Part shown: positions 16,749-25,775 of the stretch, piece after piece
How positions within the stretch are numbered: the stretch's first letter is position 1
Layout of the letters: the number at the start of each line of letters is the position of its first letter
NCBI RefSeq assembly: GCF_031551385.1
Contig: NZ_JAVBNS010000005.1
Coordinates: forward strand, 1-64,000
Direction of reading: 5' to 3'
Origin: Anaerosporobacter sp031551385
GTDB lineage: Bacteria; Bacillota; Clostridia; Lachnospirales; Lachnospiraceae
Length of the DNA stretch: 64,000 nucleotides
Translations under genes and position numbers: made by a program
Notes under the pieces: model-generated
The model's input: only the letters and a program-made list of their open reading frames with translations
What the model was told of the DNA's origin: nothing
Databases searched by the model: none

Positions 16749-18371
16749 ATGAATATGGGAATGTTTTTGAACAGTAATGTTCCATATACATCTTACAAAG
16801 CAGTGTTTTTAAATAAATACTTTGTTGATAAATCATTATTGATGAAAGATCTTTTTCCTGTGCTTGGAGGAATCAATAAGTATATATGCATCACAAGACC
16901 GCGTCGTTTTGGAAAAAGTGTTATGGCAAATATGATTGGTGCTTTTTTCGGAAAAACGCAAGATGCTTATGATGTGTTTGATAAACTGGTGATTGCAAAA
17001 ATGAAAGGTTATGAAGAACATCTTAATCAGCATAATGTGATTTATATTGATTTCAGCAGAGTGCCAGAGAATTGTAATACTTATCAGAACTATATCAATC
17101 GTATTTCAAGAGGTATAAAAGAAGATATTTTGCAGACCTATTCAGAGTTGAACATTGATAAGAATATGTCGATTTGGGATATTCTTCTGGTTGTTTTTCA
17201 GAAGACCACTCACCGATTTGTCTTTGTAATGGATGAGTGGGATGCGGTTTTTCATATGTCCTATATTTCAAGTGAGGAGCAAAAGGAGTATCTTCTGTTT
17301 CTTAAAAATTTACTAAAAGATCAGGTATACGTAGAACTTGCATATATGACAGGCGTGCTTCCGATTGCAAAATACTCTAGTGGTTCGGAATTAAATATGT
17401 TTCTTGAGTACGATATGGCCACGAAGAAAAAATTTAGTGAATACTTTGGATTTCTTGATCGTGAAGTTGATACACTATATGAGGTTTATAAGAAAGAGAC
17501 CGAGAGCCCAGAAATATCCAGGGGAGATCTGCGTGTTTGGTATGACGGTTACTATACAGCAATGGGTGAGAGAATGTATAATCCACGCTCTGTTGTATGT
17601 GCATTGTCAGATAATGAACTGGCAGACTATTGGACGAGTTCAGGACCTTATGACGAGATTTTCTATTATGTTCGTAATAACATAGAAGAGGTTAGAGAGG
17701 ATCTTGTTTTGATGATAGCAGGAGAGGGAATCGAAACAGAGATTCAAAATTATGCAGCAGCTTCTATGAATCTAAATACCAAAGAGGAAATCTATTCAGC
17801 AATGCTGGTTTATGGACTTTTAACTTATGAGGAAAGAAAAGTTTTTATACCAAATCGCGAAATTATGGATCAATTTAAAAAACTGTTAATGTCGAAAGAA
17901 TCATTTGGGTACGTTTATCGTTTAGCGAAGGAATCAGAAAAAATGTTAAAGGCAACGCTTTCCAGTGATACTAAGACTATGACAGAAATTCTTAAGTTTG
18001 CACACGATACAGAGTCACCGATTTTTTCGTATAACAGTGAGATTGAATTGTCGGCAGTGGTTAATTTGGTATATCTGGCGGCAAGAGATCGATATCGGGT
18101 AGAGCGTGAGGATAAAGCCGGTGAAGGATATGTGGATTTTATTTTCTATCCTGAAAGAAAAGGGGCAGATGCACTTATTCTTGAATTAAAGATTGACTGT
18201 TCACCAGATGAAGCGATTCAACAGATTAAGGATAAAAACTATGACTTTCGATTTAGGGGAAAATTGGGTGAAAGGAAAAAATATACAGGACGAGTTTTTG
18301 CTGTTGGAATCAGCTATAATCGGAAGACAAAAGAACACTTTTGTAAGGTGGAGGAACTTTCCGGTATATAA
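16749..18371 (+). CDS. AAA-ATPase-like protein with C-terminal PD-(D/E)XK nuclease domain
   Basis: A 540-residue protein of the widespread AAA-ATPase_like/PDDEXK_9 (DUF1703-type) family. The N-terminal P-loop is the family variant ITRPRRFGKSVMANMI (about 48-63), and the Walker B region is FVFVMDEWDAVF (about 158-169). The C-terminal nuclease-like core shows GEGYVDFIFYP and ALILELKID (about 458-483), fitting D-x(n)-E-x-K. The family expands greatly in gut Bacteroidetes and Clostridia, and its role is unproven; defence or mobile-element functions are often suspected. The gene is alone between a weak promoter and a strong terminator. A second in-frame ATG at 16755 is possible. Confidence 0.85.
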   Translation: MNMGMFLNSNVPYTSYKAVFLNKYFVDKSLLMKDLFPVLGGINKYICITRPRRFGKSVMANMIGAFFGKTQDAYDVFDKLVIAKMKGYEEHLNQHNVIYIDFSRVPENCNTYQNYINRISRGIKEDILQTYSELNIDKNMSIWDILLVVFQKTTHRFVFVMDEWDAVFHMSYISSEEQKEYLLFLKNLLKDQVYVELAYMTGVLPIAKYSSGSELNMFLEYDMATKKKFSEYFGFLDREVDTLYEVYKKETESPEISRGDLRVWYDGYYTAMGERMYNPRSVVCALSDNELADYWTSSGPYDEIFYYVRNNIEEVREDLVLMIAGEGIETEIQNYAAASMNLNTKEEIYSAMLVYGLLTYEERKVFIPNREIMDQFKKLLMSKESFGYVYRLAKESEKMLKATLSSDTKTMTEILKFAHDTESPIFSYNSEIELSAVVNLVYLAARDRYRVEREDKAGEGYVDFIFYPERKGADALILELKIDCSPDEAIQQIKDKNYDFRFRGKLGERKKYTGRVFAVGISYNRKTKEHFCKVEELSGI

Positions 18372-18457
18372 ATACTTGCTTTTGTTCGATAATACATTTC
18401 CGACAGAAAACACATTGCATTATTACATTTTGAAGAGTCACTTATAATAAATAATAT

Positions 18458-18512
18458 AAAAATATCGTAACTTAAAGGACAACTTAGTCATAAATAGTTA
18501 CGATATTTTTTT
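18458..18512 (+). terminator. strong rho-independent terminator
   Basis: A perfect 15-bp stem: 18458-18472 pairs with 18496-18510, with an A-run before and a T-run after, so it can act in both directions. It follows the AAA-ATPase-like gene. Confidence 0.85.
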
Positions 18513-18607
18513 ATATATGACATACTGTGTCTGGTTAAAGTGGTATATTATTAGTAAGAGAGAAAGAATGAATATTAAAGCTTATAATGAAAAGGAAGGG
18601 TGGTTAT

Positions 18608-19435
18608 ATGTTAGAATTATCAGAAAGTTATACGATTGCAAAACAAATGAAGGAAGTATTAAAAGATAAAATCGTAAGTGAAGTTATTGTGTTACAGTCA
18701 CCACATAGATTTGCATGGTTCTGGGGTGAACAAGATTTGTTTGAAGAGCAATTAGAAGGAAAGCAGGTTACTGGAGCGAATTACTATAGCGGAATTATTG
18801 AGTTGGAATTAGAAGATATGAGAGTAGTGTTTGCAGATGGTGCTTATCCGAGGTATTACGATGATCCAAAGAAATTTCCAAAGAAGAGTCAATTGTTTAT
18901 CCGCTTTGATGATGACACGGCGGTTGTGGCGTCAGTGCAAATGTATGGATTTATGGGAGTGTTTGAAGAAGGAACATGCGAAAACGAGCATTATCTTAGT
19001 TCGAAAGAGAAGATAACTCCGTTGATGGAAGCATTTACGTATGAGTATTTTAAACAAGTATATGAACAAAGCAAGGGAAAGAAAGTTTCAGCTAAAGCAT
19101 TCCTTGGAACACAGCAGAGATTCCCTGGTATCGGTAATGGAACGTTGCAAGATATTTTATATCAAGCTGGATTACATCCAAGATGCAATATGGCAAGTTT
19201 AACAGAAGAGGAATTTTATAAATTATATACTTGTACATGTGAGGTTGTTCGTCAAATGTGTGAAGAAGGTGGGCGTGATACGGAAAAAGATTTGCTTGGA
19301 AATCCAGGTAATTATCAGACGTGGTTAAGCAAAAAGACATTGTGGACACCATGTACAAAGTGTGGATATGAGCTTCGTAAAGCGAGCTATCTTGGTGGTA
19401 CGATATATTTTTGCGAGCATTGTCAAAGAGAATAG
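18608..19435 (+). CDS. Fpg/Nei-family DNA glycosylase-like protein without the N-terminal proline
   Basis: A 275-residue member of the Fpg/endonuclease VIII fold. The H2TH region lies near FLGTQQRFPGIGNGTLQDILYQAG (FLGTQQRFPG, IGNGTLQDIL; about 163-186), and a C-terminal zinc finger CTKCGYELRKASYLGG...FCEHCQ has the C-x2-C-x16-C-x2-C spacing. ATG at 18608 is the likely start (GGAAGGG 6-14 bases upstream; the ATG at 18587 lies before that site). The mature N-terminus is MLELSES: Glu3 is kept, but Pro2, the Schiff-base nucleophile of true Fpg/Nei, is Leu. Relatives with this change exist in Clostridia, annotated as endonuclease VIII. It may bind damaged or other nucleic acid without lyase activity, or use another residue. 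Confidence 0.78.
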   Translation: MLELSESYTIAKQMKEVLKDKIVSEVIVLQSPHRFAWFWGEQDLFEEQLEGKQVTGANYYSGIIELELEDMRVVFADGAYPRYYDDPKKFPKKSQLFIRFDDDTAVVASVQMYGFMGVFEEGTCENEHYLSSKEKITPLMEAFTYEYFKQVYEQSKGKKVSAKAFLGTQQRFPGIGNGTLQDILYQAGLHPRCNMASLTEEEFYKLYTCTCEVVRQMCEEGGRDTEKDLLGNPGNYQTWLSKKTLWTPCTKCGYELRKASYLGGTIYFCEHCQRE

Positions 19436-19457
19436 AATAAAAAAATTAAAAAAACGA

Positions 19458-19485
19458 TTGACATTTTATGTGACAGTAGTATAAT
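19458..19485 (+). promoter_or_regulatory. promoter of the trp operon
   Basis: TTGACA (19458-19463), a 16-base spacer and TATAAT (19480-19485). Both hexamers are perfect. Transcription would start near 19492, just ahead of the T-box. Confidence 0.8.
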
Positions 19486-19491
19486 AAAGTA

Positions 19492-19805
19492 AATTACCAA
19501 TTCAAATCAATTGAATATCTTTAAACCGTTGAGGTGGAGATAAAAATGAAATATGCGCTTACAGAGAGTGGGGGAAGGTGAGAACCCTATAGAATTGCAG
19601 TTCATTAAATGGACCACTGAGGGCATGGTCAAAGAAGTTTTATAAACTTCAAGTATTCCATGACGTGAAGGCATACGTAAGTTGTCAGAAATATGATAGT
19701 ATTTCGTAGAGAGTGTGGGAAACCATAAAGCAAGGTGGCACCGCGGTATAAGTTTAATTATAACCGTCCTTGACTATTGTTTATAGAGCAATAGTCAGGG
19801 GCGTT
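19492..19805 (+). promoter_or_regulatory. T-box leader with a UGG (Trp) specifier
   Basis: This RNA senses uncharged tRNA-Trp and controls read-through into trpE. Seen: stem I material with AGAGAGTGGGGG and GGTGAGAACCC; the specifier loop with TGG at 19610-19612 in AAATGGACCACTGAGGGC; the conserved T-box AAGGTGGCACCGCGG at 19732-19746; and a terminator hairpin with arms 19768-19779 and 19789-19800 and a T-rich tail. Pairing of the T-box bulge with an uncharged tRNA 3' end would favour the antiterminator. The UGG specifier agrees with the biosynthetic genes downstream. Confidence 0.93.
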
Positions 19806-19848
19806 GTTTGTTGTTTAAAAATAGTGATGAATGAAAGGGAGGAATATC

Positions 19849-21306
19849 ATGATTACATTAGCAGAAGCAAAACAAGTTGCAGAGGGATACCAAGTTGTTC
19901 CAGTTTATACGGAGATTTTATCAGATATCCGTACTCCAATTGAGGTGTTACGAGCACTAAAGAAAGTAAGCCGCCATTGTTATTTGTTAGAAAGTGTAGA
20001 GAATCAAGAAGTATGGGGACGATATACATACCTTGGCTATGACCCTAAGATGGAAGTTGCGTGTGCTGATGGAACGGTAACGGTAAAGAAGGGTGAAGAG
20101 ATTCAAACGATGAATCAAAATCCAGGGGAATGCATCAAAGAAATCTTACGTCAGTATACAAGCCCTAAGATTGAAGGTATGCCAACATTTACAGGAGGGT
20201 TAGTTGGATATTTTGCTTATGATTATGCAAAGTATAAAGAACCAAAATTAAAATTAACTGCCAACGATGAAGAAAATTTCCGTGATGTAGATTTAATGTT
20301 ATTCGATAAGGTAATTGCATTTGATAATGTGAAGCAGAAGATTTTCGTAATTGCAAATGCAAGAGTAGAAGACTTAGAGAATGAATATAATCGTTGTGTT
20401 GATGAAATTAACCAAATGATAGAGTTAATCAGATATGGTGAACCACTGATTGAAAAACCAGGAAAACTTACTTCAGAATTCACAACATTGTTTTCGAAAG
20501 AAGAATACTGCGAAATGGTTACAAAGGCTAAGAACTATATCTATGAGGGAGATATCTTCCAAGTAGTATTGTCAAATCGTTTGGAAGCGCAGTTTGAAGG
20601 AAGCTTGTTGAATACGTATCGTATGCTTCGTACATTGAATCCTTCTCCGTATATGTTTTATTTTAGTAGTGATGATATGGAAGTGGCAGGAGCGTCACCA
20701 GAGACGTTAGTGAAGCTAGAGAATGGATCACTACATACATTTCCACTAGCGGGTACAAGACCAAGAGGAAAAGACAAAGCGGAAGATGAAGAGTTAGAGA
20801 AAGAGTTACTAGCAGATGGTAAAGAGCTTGCAGAACATAACATGTTAGTTGATCTTGGAAGAAATGACTTAGGTAAGATTAGCAAGTTTGGTAGCGTAGA
20901 AGTTGAGAAGTATATGGAGGTTCAAAGATATTCTCATGTTATGCACATTGGATCTACAGTAATGTCAACGATAGATGATAAATATTGCAGCCTTGATGCA
21001 ATAGATGCGGTATTACCAGCAGGAACGTTATCGGGAGCACCAAAGATTCGTGCAATGGAAATTATCAATGAACTAGAGAATAATAAGCGTGGTATCTATG
21101 GTGGAGCAATCGGATATATTGATTTTACTGGAAATATGGATACCTGTATTGCAATACGAATTGCATATAAGAAGAATGGAAAAGTATTTGTTCGTTCAGG
21201 AGCTGGAATTGTAGCAGATAGCGTTCCAGAGAATGAGTTCCAAGAGTGTATTAACAAGGCGAAGGCAGTAATGAACGCAGTAAACGATGGACAGGAAGCG
21301 TTATAG
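19849..21306 (+). CDS. trpE: anthranilate synthase component I
   Basis: 485 residues. It makes anthranilate from chorismate, using ammonia from TrpG. The N-terminal domain holds the tryptophan feedback motif YLLES (about 44-48) and LTGGLVGYFAYDYAKY-type sequence (TGGLVGYFAYDYAKY). The chorismate-binding domain shows IFQVVLSNRLE, PSPYMFYF, the SPETLV-FPLAGTRPRGK block, LVDLGRNDLGKI, LPAGTLSGAPKIRAME and YGGAIGYIDF. ATG at 19849 is chosen because GGGAGG ends 7 bases upstream; the in-frame ATG at 19831 precedes that site. It is the first gene of the trp operon and is controlled by the T-box and presumably by feedback. Confidence 0.95.
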   Translation: MITLAEAKQVAEGYQVVPVYTEILSDIRTPIEVLRALKKVSRHCYLLESVENQEVWGRYTYLGYDPKMEVACADGTVTVKKGEEIQTMNQNPGECIKEILRQYTSPKIEGMPTFTGGLVGYFAYDYAKYKEPKLKLTANDEENFRDVDLMLFDKVIAFDNVKQKIFVIANARVEDLENEYNRCVDEINQMIELIRYGEPLIEKPGKLTSEFTTLFSKEEYCEMVTKAKNYIYEGDIFQVVLSNRLEAQFEGSLLNTYRMLRTLNPSPYMFYFSSDDMEVAGASPETLVKLENGSLHTFPLAGTRPRGKDKAEDEELEKELLADGKELAEHNMLVDLGRNDLGKISKFGSVEVEKYMEVQRYSHVMHIGSTVMSTIDDKYCSLDAIDAVLPAGTLSGAPKIRAMEIINELENNKRGIYGGAIGYIDFTGNMDTCIAIRIAYKKNGKVFVRSGAGIVADSVPENEFQECINKAKAVMNAVNDGQEAL

Positions 21307-21320
21307 AATGGAGGGAGAAC

Positions 21321-21887
21321 ATGATAGTATTAATTGATAATTATGATAGTTTTTCATATAACCTATATCAACTAATAGGAACAATGAACAGTGATATTAC
21401 AGTGATAAGAAATGATGAAAAAACGGTGGAAGAGATTGAAGCGATGAATCCATCACATATCATTATTTCTCCTGGACCAGGAAGACCAGAAGATGCAGGT
21501 GTTTGTAGAGAAGCAATTCGTTACTTTGCAGGAAAAAGACCAATCCTTGGTGTGTGCTTAGGGCATCAAGCGATATGTCAAGAATTCGGAGCGACGGTTT
21601 CCTATGCGAAACAGTTAATGCATGGGAAGCAATCGGAAGTAGATGTTGATATAGAGAGTAAGATTTTCAGGGGATTAGAGAAACGAGTAAAAGTTGCAAG
21701 ATATCATTCATTAATAGCTGTACGAGATACAATTCCAGAGGAATTAATAGTAACGGCAAAGACAGATGATGGTGAGATTATGGCGGTAAAACATAGAGAC
21801 CATGAAGTGTATGGACTACAGTTTCACCCAGAGTCTATCTTGACACCTGAGGGGCATACAATGATAAGAAATTTTTTAGAGGGATAG
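21321..21887 (+). CDS. trpG: anthranilate synthase glutamine amidotransferase
   Basis: A 188-residue class I glutamine amidotransferase supplying ammonia to TrpE. It shows DNYDSFSYNLYQLIG at the N-terminus, ISPGPGRPEDAG, the nucleophile Cys in LGVCLGHQAI (near 77-80), and the His-Glu pair in LQFHPESILTPEG (near 170). The length is that of stand-alone TrpG, not fused to TrpD. It begins 14 bases after trpE. Confidence 0.95.
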   Translation: MIVLIDNYDSFSYNLYQLIGTMNSDITVIRNDEKTVEEIEAMNPSHIIISPGPGRPEDAGVCREAIRYFAGKRPILGVCLGHQAICQEFGATVSYAKQLMHGKQSEVDVDIESKIFRGLEKRVKVARYHSLIAVRDTIPEELIVTAKTDDGEIMAVKHRDHEVYGLQFHPESILTPEGHTMIRNFLEG

Positions 21888-21977
21888 AAAAATGTGAAGA
21901 GGACGCATTCTTCATTGACGATAGGTATCCGTAATGCAAAGTAAGCAGATTATAAGAAAGGGTAGAGGAATTATATT

Positions 21978-22985
21978 ATGATAAAAGAGGCAATTGCAAT
22001 ATTAAGTAAGAAAGAAAACTTAACACCAGAAATGACAGAAGCAGTTATGAATGAGATTATGACAAATCAAGCGACAGATGCACAAAAGTCATCATTTTTA
22101 ACAGCAATGGCAATGAAGGGTGAGACAATAGATGAAATTACAGCAGCAGCAAGAGTTATGAGAATGCATTGTGAAAGATTCTTAAATGACTTAGATGTAT
22201 TAGAAATCGTAGGAACAGGCGGAGATGGATCGAATACATTCAATATATCTACAATGGCTTCGATTGTCGTATCAGCAACAGGAATACCAGTTGCGAAGCA
22301 CGGAAATCGTGCTGCTTCTAGTAAATGTGGTACAGCAGATTGCTTAGAAGCACTTGGCGTTAAGATTGACCTTGAGCCAGAGAGAAGTTCAGAACTTTTA
22401 AAAGAAATTAATATCTGTTTCTTATTTGCACAAAAATATCATACAGCAATGCGTTTTGTAGGCCCTGTAAGAAAAGAGATGGGAATAAGAACATTGTTTA
22501 ATATATTAGGACCATTAGCAAATCCAGCGGGAGCTAGTATGCAATTATTAGGAGTGTATAGTGAGGATTTAGTAGAGCCACTTGCACATGTACTTCATAA
22601 TCTTGGTGTTAAGAAAGCAATGGTTGTGTATGGAGAAGACAGCATAGACGAAATCTCAATGAGTGCTCCAACAAAAGTATGTGAATTCAAGAATGATGTA
22701 TTTAAAACATATGAAATTACACCAGAACAATTTGGTTTTACACGTTGTGAAAAGTCTGAATTAGTAGGTGGAGAGCCAGCAGAGAATGCAAAGATTGCAT
22801 TAGATATCTTGAATGGTATGCAAGGACCAAAAACAGACGCAGTTATTCTTAATGCAGGCGCAGCAATTTATGTTGCTTCGGATGAGTTAACAATAGAAGA
22901 AGCAGTTGAACTTGCAAGAGAGACAATTGCAAGTGGAGCAGCAAAAGCGCAGTTAGATAGGTTTATCGCATTGAGCCAAGCATAA
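21978..22985 (+). CDS. trpD: anthranilate phosphoribosyltransferase
   Basis: 335 residues. It joins anthranilate and PRPP to form phosphoribosyl anthranilate. Signature residues: GTGGDGSNTFNISTM (PRPP site, about 77-91), VAKHGNRAASSKCGTADCLEALG (AKHGNRAASS and CGTADCLEALG), and the RTLFNILGPLANPAG segment (near 165-179). The 90 bases before it hold no second ORF; the ribosome site is GGGTAGAGG-like. Confidence 0.95.
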   Translation: MIKEAIAILSKKENLTPEMTEAVMNEIMTNQATDAQKSSFLTAMAMKGETIDEITAAARVMRMHCERFLNDLDVLEIVGTGGDGSNTFNISTMASIVVSATGIPVAKHGNRAASSKCGTADCLEALGVKIDLEPERSSELLKEINICFLFAQKYHTAMRFVGPVRKEMGIRTLFNILGPLANPAGASMQLLGVYSEDLVEPLAHVLHNLGVKKAMVVYGEDSIDEISMSAPTKVCEFKNDVFKTYEITPEQFGFTRCEKSELVGGEPAENAKIALDILNGMQGPKTDAVILNAGAAIYVASDELTIEEAVELARETIASGAAKAQLDRFIALSQA

Positions 22986-23056
22986 TATGATGATGCAAGG
23001 GCATGAAATGCGTAGCAATCAGTGTATCAGTTGATTAGATAATAGGAGAAAATGAT

Positions 23057-23848
23057 ATGAATATATTAGAAGAAATTGCAGAGAAAACAAAACTTCGAGT
23101 AGCCACTCAAAAGGAAGAAATCTCTTTAGAAGAAATGAAACAAAAAGCATTAGAGTGTATGAAGAATAAAACAGCATCTTTTGAAGAAGCTATTGCTAAA
23201 GAGGGTCTATCATTTATCTGTGAAGCGAAGAAAGCGTCTCCTTCCAAAGGCGTGATTGCAGAAGATTTTCCATATGTAGAGATTGCAAAGGATTATGAAG
23301 CAGCAGGAGCAAGTGCAATCTCGGTATTAACAGAACCACATTACTTCAAGGGAGATAATGCATACTTACAGGAGATTACAAAAAATGTGTCAATTCCAGT
23401 GTTAAGAAAAGACTTTACGGTAGACGAATATCAGATTTATGAAGCGAAAGCAATTGGAGCAAGTGCGATTTTGTTAATCTGTGCAATCTTAGATGATGAA
23501 CAATTACATACTTATATAGAAATAGCAAATTCACTTCAATTGTCAGTTTTGGTTGAGGCACATGATGAAGAGGAAGTGAAACGAGGATTACAAGCAGGAG
23601 CAAAAATAATAGGTGTTAATAATAGAGATTTGAAGACATTTAAAGTAGATATTCATAACAGTATTCGCTTACGTGCACTAGTTCCTAAAGATATATTGTT
23701 TGTATCAGAAAGTGGAATTAAAACAACAGAAGATATTAAAGAATTAGTTGCAAATGGTGTTGATGGTGTTCTGATTGGAGAGACAATGATGACAGCGTCA
23801 AATCGTAGAGAACAGTTGCAAGAATTGATTGAAAGCAGTAGGGGGTGA
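23057..23848 (+). CDS. trpC: indole-3-glycerol-phosphate synthase
   Basis: A 263-residue (beta/alpha)8 enzyme converting CdRP to indole-3-glycerol phosphate. It shows FICEAKKASPSKGVI (about 54-68; Lys and Glu of the active site), the SVLTEPHYFKGD segment, LRKDFTVDEYQI, VLVEAHDEEEV, GVNNRDLKTF and SESGI at the phosphate-binding end. It is not fused to TrpF. Its 3' end carries the AGGGGGTGA ribosome site of trpF. Confidence 0.95.
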   Translation: MNILEEIAEKTKLRVATQKEEISLEEMKQKALECMKNKTASFEEAIAKEGLSFICEAKKASPSKGVIAEDFPYVEIAKDYEAAGASAISVLTEPHYFKGDNAYLQEITKNVSIPVLRKDFTVDEYQIYEAKAIGASAILLICAILDDEQLHTYIEIANSLQLSVLVEAHDEEEVKRGLQAGAKIIGVNNRDLKTFKVDIHNSIRLRALVPKDILFVSESGIKTTEDIKELVANGVDGVLIGETMMTASNRREQLQELIESSRG

Positions 23849-23854
23849 CGAAAG

Positions 23855-24514
23855 TTGTCAACAACGAAAATCAAGATTTGTGGATTACGTCGTTTAGAAG
23901 ACGTTGAGTATGTGAATAGAAACATGCCAGACTACATTGGTTTTGTATTTGCAAAGAGTAAACGACAAGTTAGTGAAGAATTGGCAGAAGAATTAAAAAA
24001 TGCTTTAAATCCGGCACTTATCAGAGTTGGTGTATTCGTTAATCAACCAGTGGAATGGGTAGCAAGTTTAATTCAGAAGGATATTATTCAATATGCGCAG
24101 TTACATGGTGATGAAGACGCAGAGTATATTACACGGTTACGAACATACTTGGATAAGACAGAAGTGGATTCAGATGTGACAGATAAGAAGACCGGTATAA
24201 TCAAGGCTGTACGTGTGAAGGAAGAGGCGGATATTGAACGTGCGAATTCCTATGATTGTGATTATATTTTATTAGATACATTTTCAGTGGAATGTGAAGG
24301 TGGAAATGGTAAGACATTTGACTGGAGCATGATTAAGAAGATGAATAAGCCGTTTTTCTTAGCTGGTGGTATTACACAGGAAAATGCATTGCAGGCGATA
24401 CAAGAAGTTAAACCATATGGCGTTGATGCAAGTAGTGGGCTTGAAACAGATGGATTCAAAGACGAAGAGAAAATCAAAAACTTTGTTGAAAAAATCCGTA
24501 AGAATATAGGATAA
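23855..24514 (+). CDS. trpF: phosphoribosylanthranilate isomerase
   Basis: 219 residues. It performs the Amadori rearrangement of PRA to CdRP. The start is TTG at 23855, reading MSTTKIKICGLRRLEDVEYVN; the KICGL motif with its catalytic Cys is at about residues 7-11. IGFVFAKSKRQVS, QLHGDED, LLDTFS, the GGNGKTFDW phosphate-binding segment and FLAGGI follow. An insertion around 106-118 (TEVDSDVTDKKTG) lengthens it slightly relative to the usual 200-210 residues. It is coupled to trpC (6-base gap, ribosome site inside trpC). Confidence 0.93.
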   Translation: MSTTKIKICGLRRLEDVEYVNRNMPDYIGFVFAKSKRQVSEELAEELKNALNPALIRVGVFVNQPVEWVASLIQKDIIQYAQLHGDEDAEYITRLRTYLDKTEVDSDVTDKKTGIIKAVRVKEEADIERANSYDCDYILLDTFSVECEGGNGKTFDWSMIKKMNKPFFLAGGITQENALQAIQEVKPYGVDASSGLETDGFKDEEKIKNFVEKIRKNIG

Positions 24515-24590
24515 GAGAGATTAGACAATTGTAAAATACTTTGAATAGAAAAAGGGTTTTACAAAACAATGAAAAGGAGCGAAGTAAATT

Positions 24591-25775
24591 ATGAGTAAAG
24601 GAAGATTTGGTAAACACGGTGGACAGTATGTTCCGGAAACCCTAATGAACGAATTAATTAAGATAGAGGAAGCATATGAGTTCTATAAGAATGATGAGGA
24701 ATTCAATAAAGAGTTAACAACATTGCTTAATGAGTACGCGGGAAGACCATCGTTACTATATTATGCAGAGAAGATGACTAAAGATTTAGGTGGGGCGAAG
24801 ATTTATCTAAAGAGAGAGGATTTGAATCATACAGGTTCTCATAAGATAAATAACGTTCTTGGCCAAGCGTTGCTTGCAAAGAAGATGGGAAAGACAAGAG
24901 TTATTGCAGAAACAGGTGCTGGGCAACACGGTGTTGCTACGGCAACAGCAGCAGCGTTGCTTGGATTAGAGTGTGAAATCTTTATGGGGAAAGAAGATAC
25001 CGTTCGCCAAGCTTTGAATGTATATCGTATGGAGTTACTTGGAGCAACGGTTCACCCTGTTACAACAGGAACGATGACATTAAAAGATGCTGTTAATGAT
25101 TGTATGAGAGAATGGACAAGAAGAGTCGAGGATACATTATATGTACTTGGTTCTGTTATGGGACCTCATCCATTTCCAACAATGGTAAGAGATTTTCAAA
25201 GTATTATAAGTAAAGAAGCTAGGGAGCAAATTCTAAAAGCAGAAGGGAAACTACCAGATGTAGTAATGGCTTGTTGTGGTGGTGGAAGTAATGCGATGGG
25301 AACATTTTATAACTTTATTGAAGACGAATCTGTTCAATTAATAGGTTGTGAGGCAGCAGGTCATGGTATTCATACAGAGGAAACAGCAGCAACAATAGCA
25401 GTTGGTTCGGAGGGAATATTCCATGGTATGAAATCGTATTTCTGCCAAGATGAATACGGTCAGATTGCTCCAGTATATTCAATCTCGGCAGGGCTTGACT
25501 ATCCGGGAATTGGGCCAGAGCATGCTTACCTACATGATATTAAAAGAGCAACCTATGTGCCTGTTACAGATGAAGAGGCAGTAGATGCATTCGAATATAT
25601 AGCAAAGCAGGAAGGAATTATTGCAGCAATTGAGAGCTGTCATGCAGTAGCTCATATTATGAAGCTTGCACCAACAATGTCAAAAGATCAAATTATTATC
25701 TGTTGTTTATCTGGTAGAGGTGATAAAGACGTAGCGGCTATTGCAAGATACAGGGGGGTAGATTTACATGAGTAG
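24591..25775 (+). CDS. trpB: tryptophan synthase beta chain
   Basis: A 394-residue PLP enzyme condensing indole with serine. It shows GRFGKHGGQYVPETLM at the N-terminus, the KREDLNHTGSHKINN block with the PLP lysine (about 80-94), ETGAGQHG, the PLP phosphate loop CCGGGSNAMG (about 229-238) and CLSGRGDKD near the C-terminus. It is TrpB1-type, consistent with an adjacent trpA. The last 8 bases overlap trpA. Confidence 0.96.
   Translation: MSKGRFGKHGGQYVPETLMNELIKIEEAYEFYKNDEEFNKELTTLLNEYAGRPSLLYYAEKMTKDLGGAKIYLKREDLNHTGSHKINNVLGQALLAKKMGKTRVIAETGAGQHGVATATAAALLGLECEIFMGKEDTVRQALNVYRMELLGATVHPVTTGTMTLKDAVNDCMREWTRRVEDTLYVLGSVMGPHPFPTMVRDFQSIISKEAREQILKAEGKLPDVVMACCGGGSNAMGTFYNFIEDESVQLIGCEAAGHGIHTEETAATIAVGSEGIFHGMKSYFCQDEYGQIAPVYSISAGLDYPGIGPEHAYLHDIKRATYVPVTDEEAVDAFEYIAKQEGIIAAIESCHAVAHIMKLAPTMSKDQIIICCLSGRGDKDVAAIARYRGVDLHE

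Noticed and set aside
21888..21977. Internal attenuator or promoter between trpG and trpD
   Set aside because: Only 90 bases, without a terminator stem, T-run or convincing promoter hexamers.
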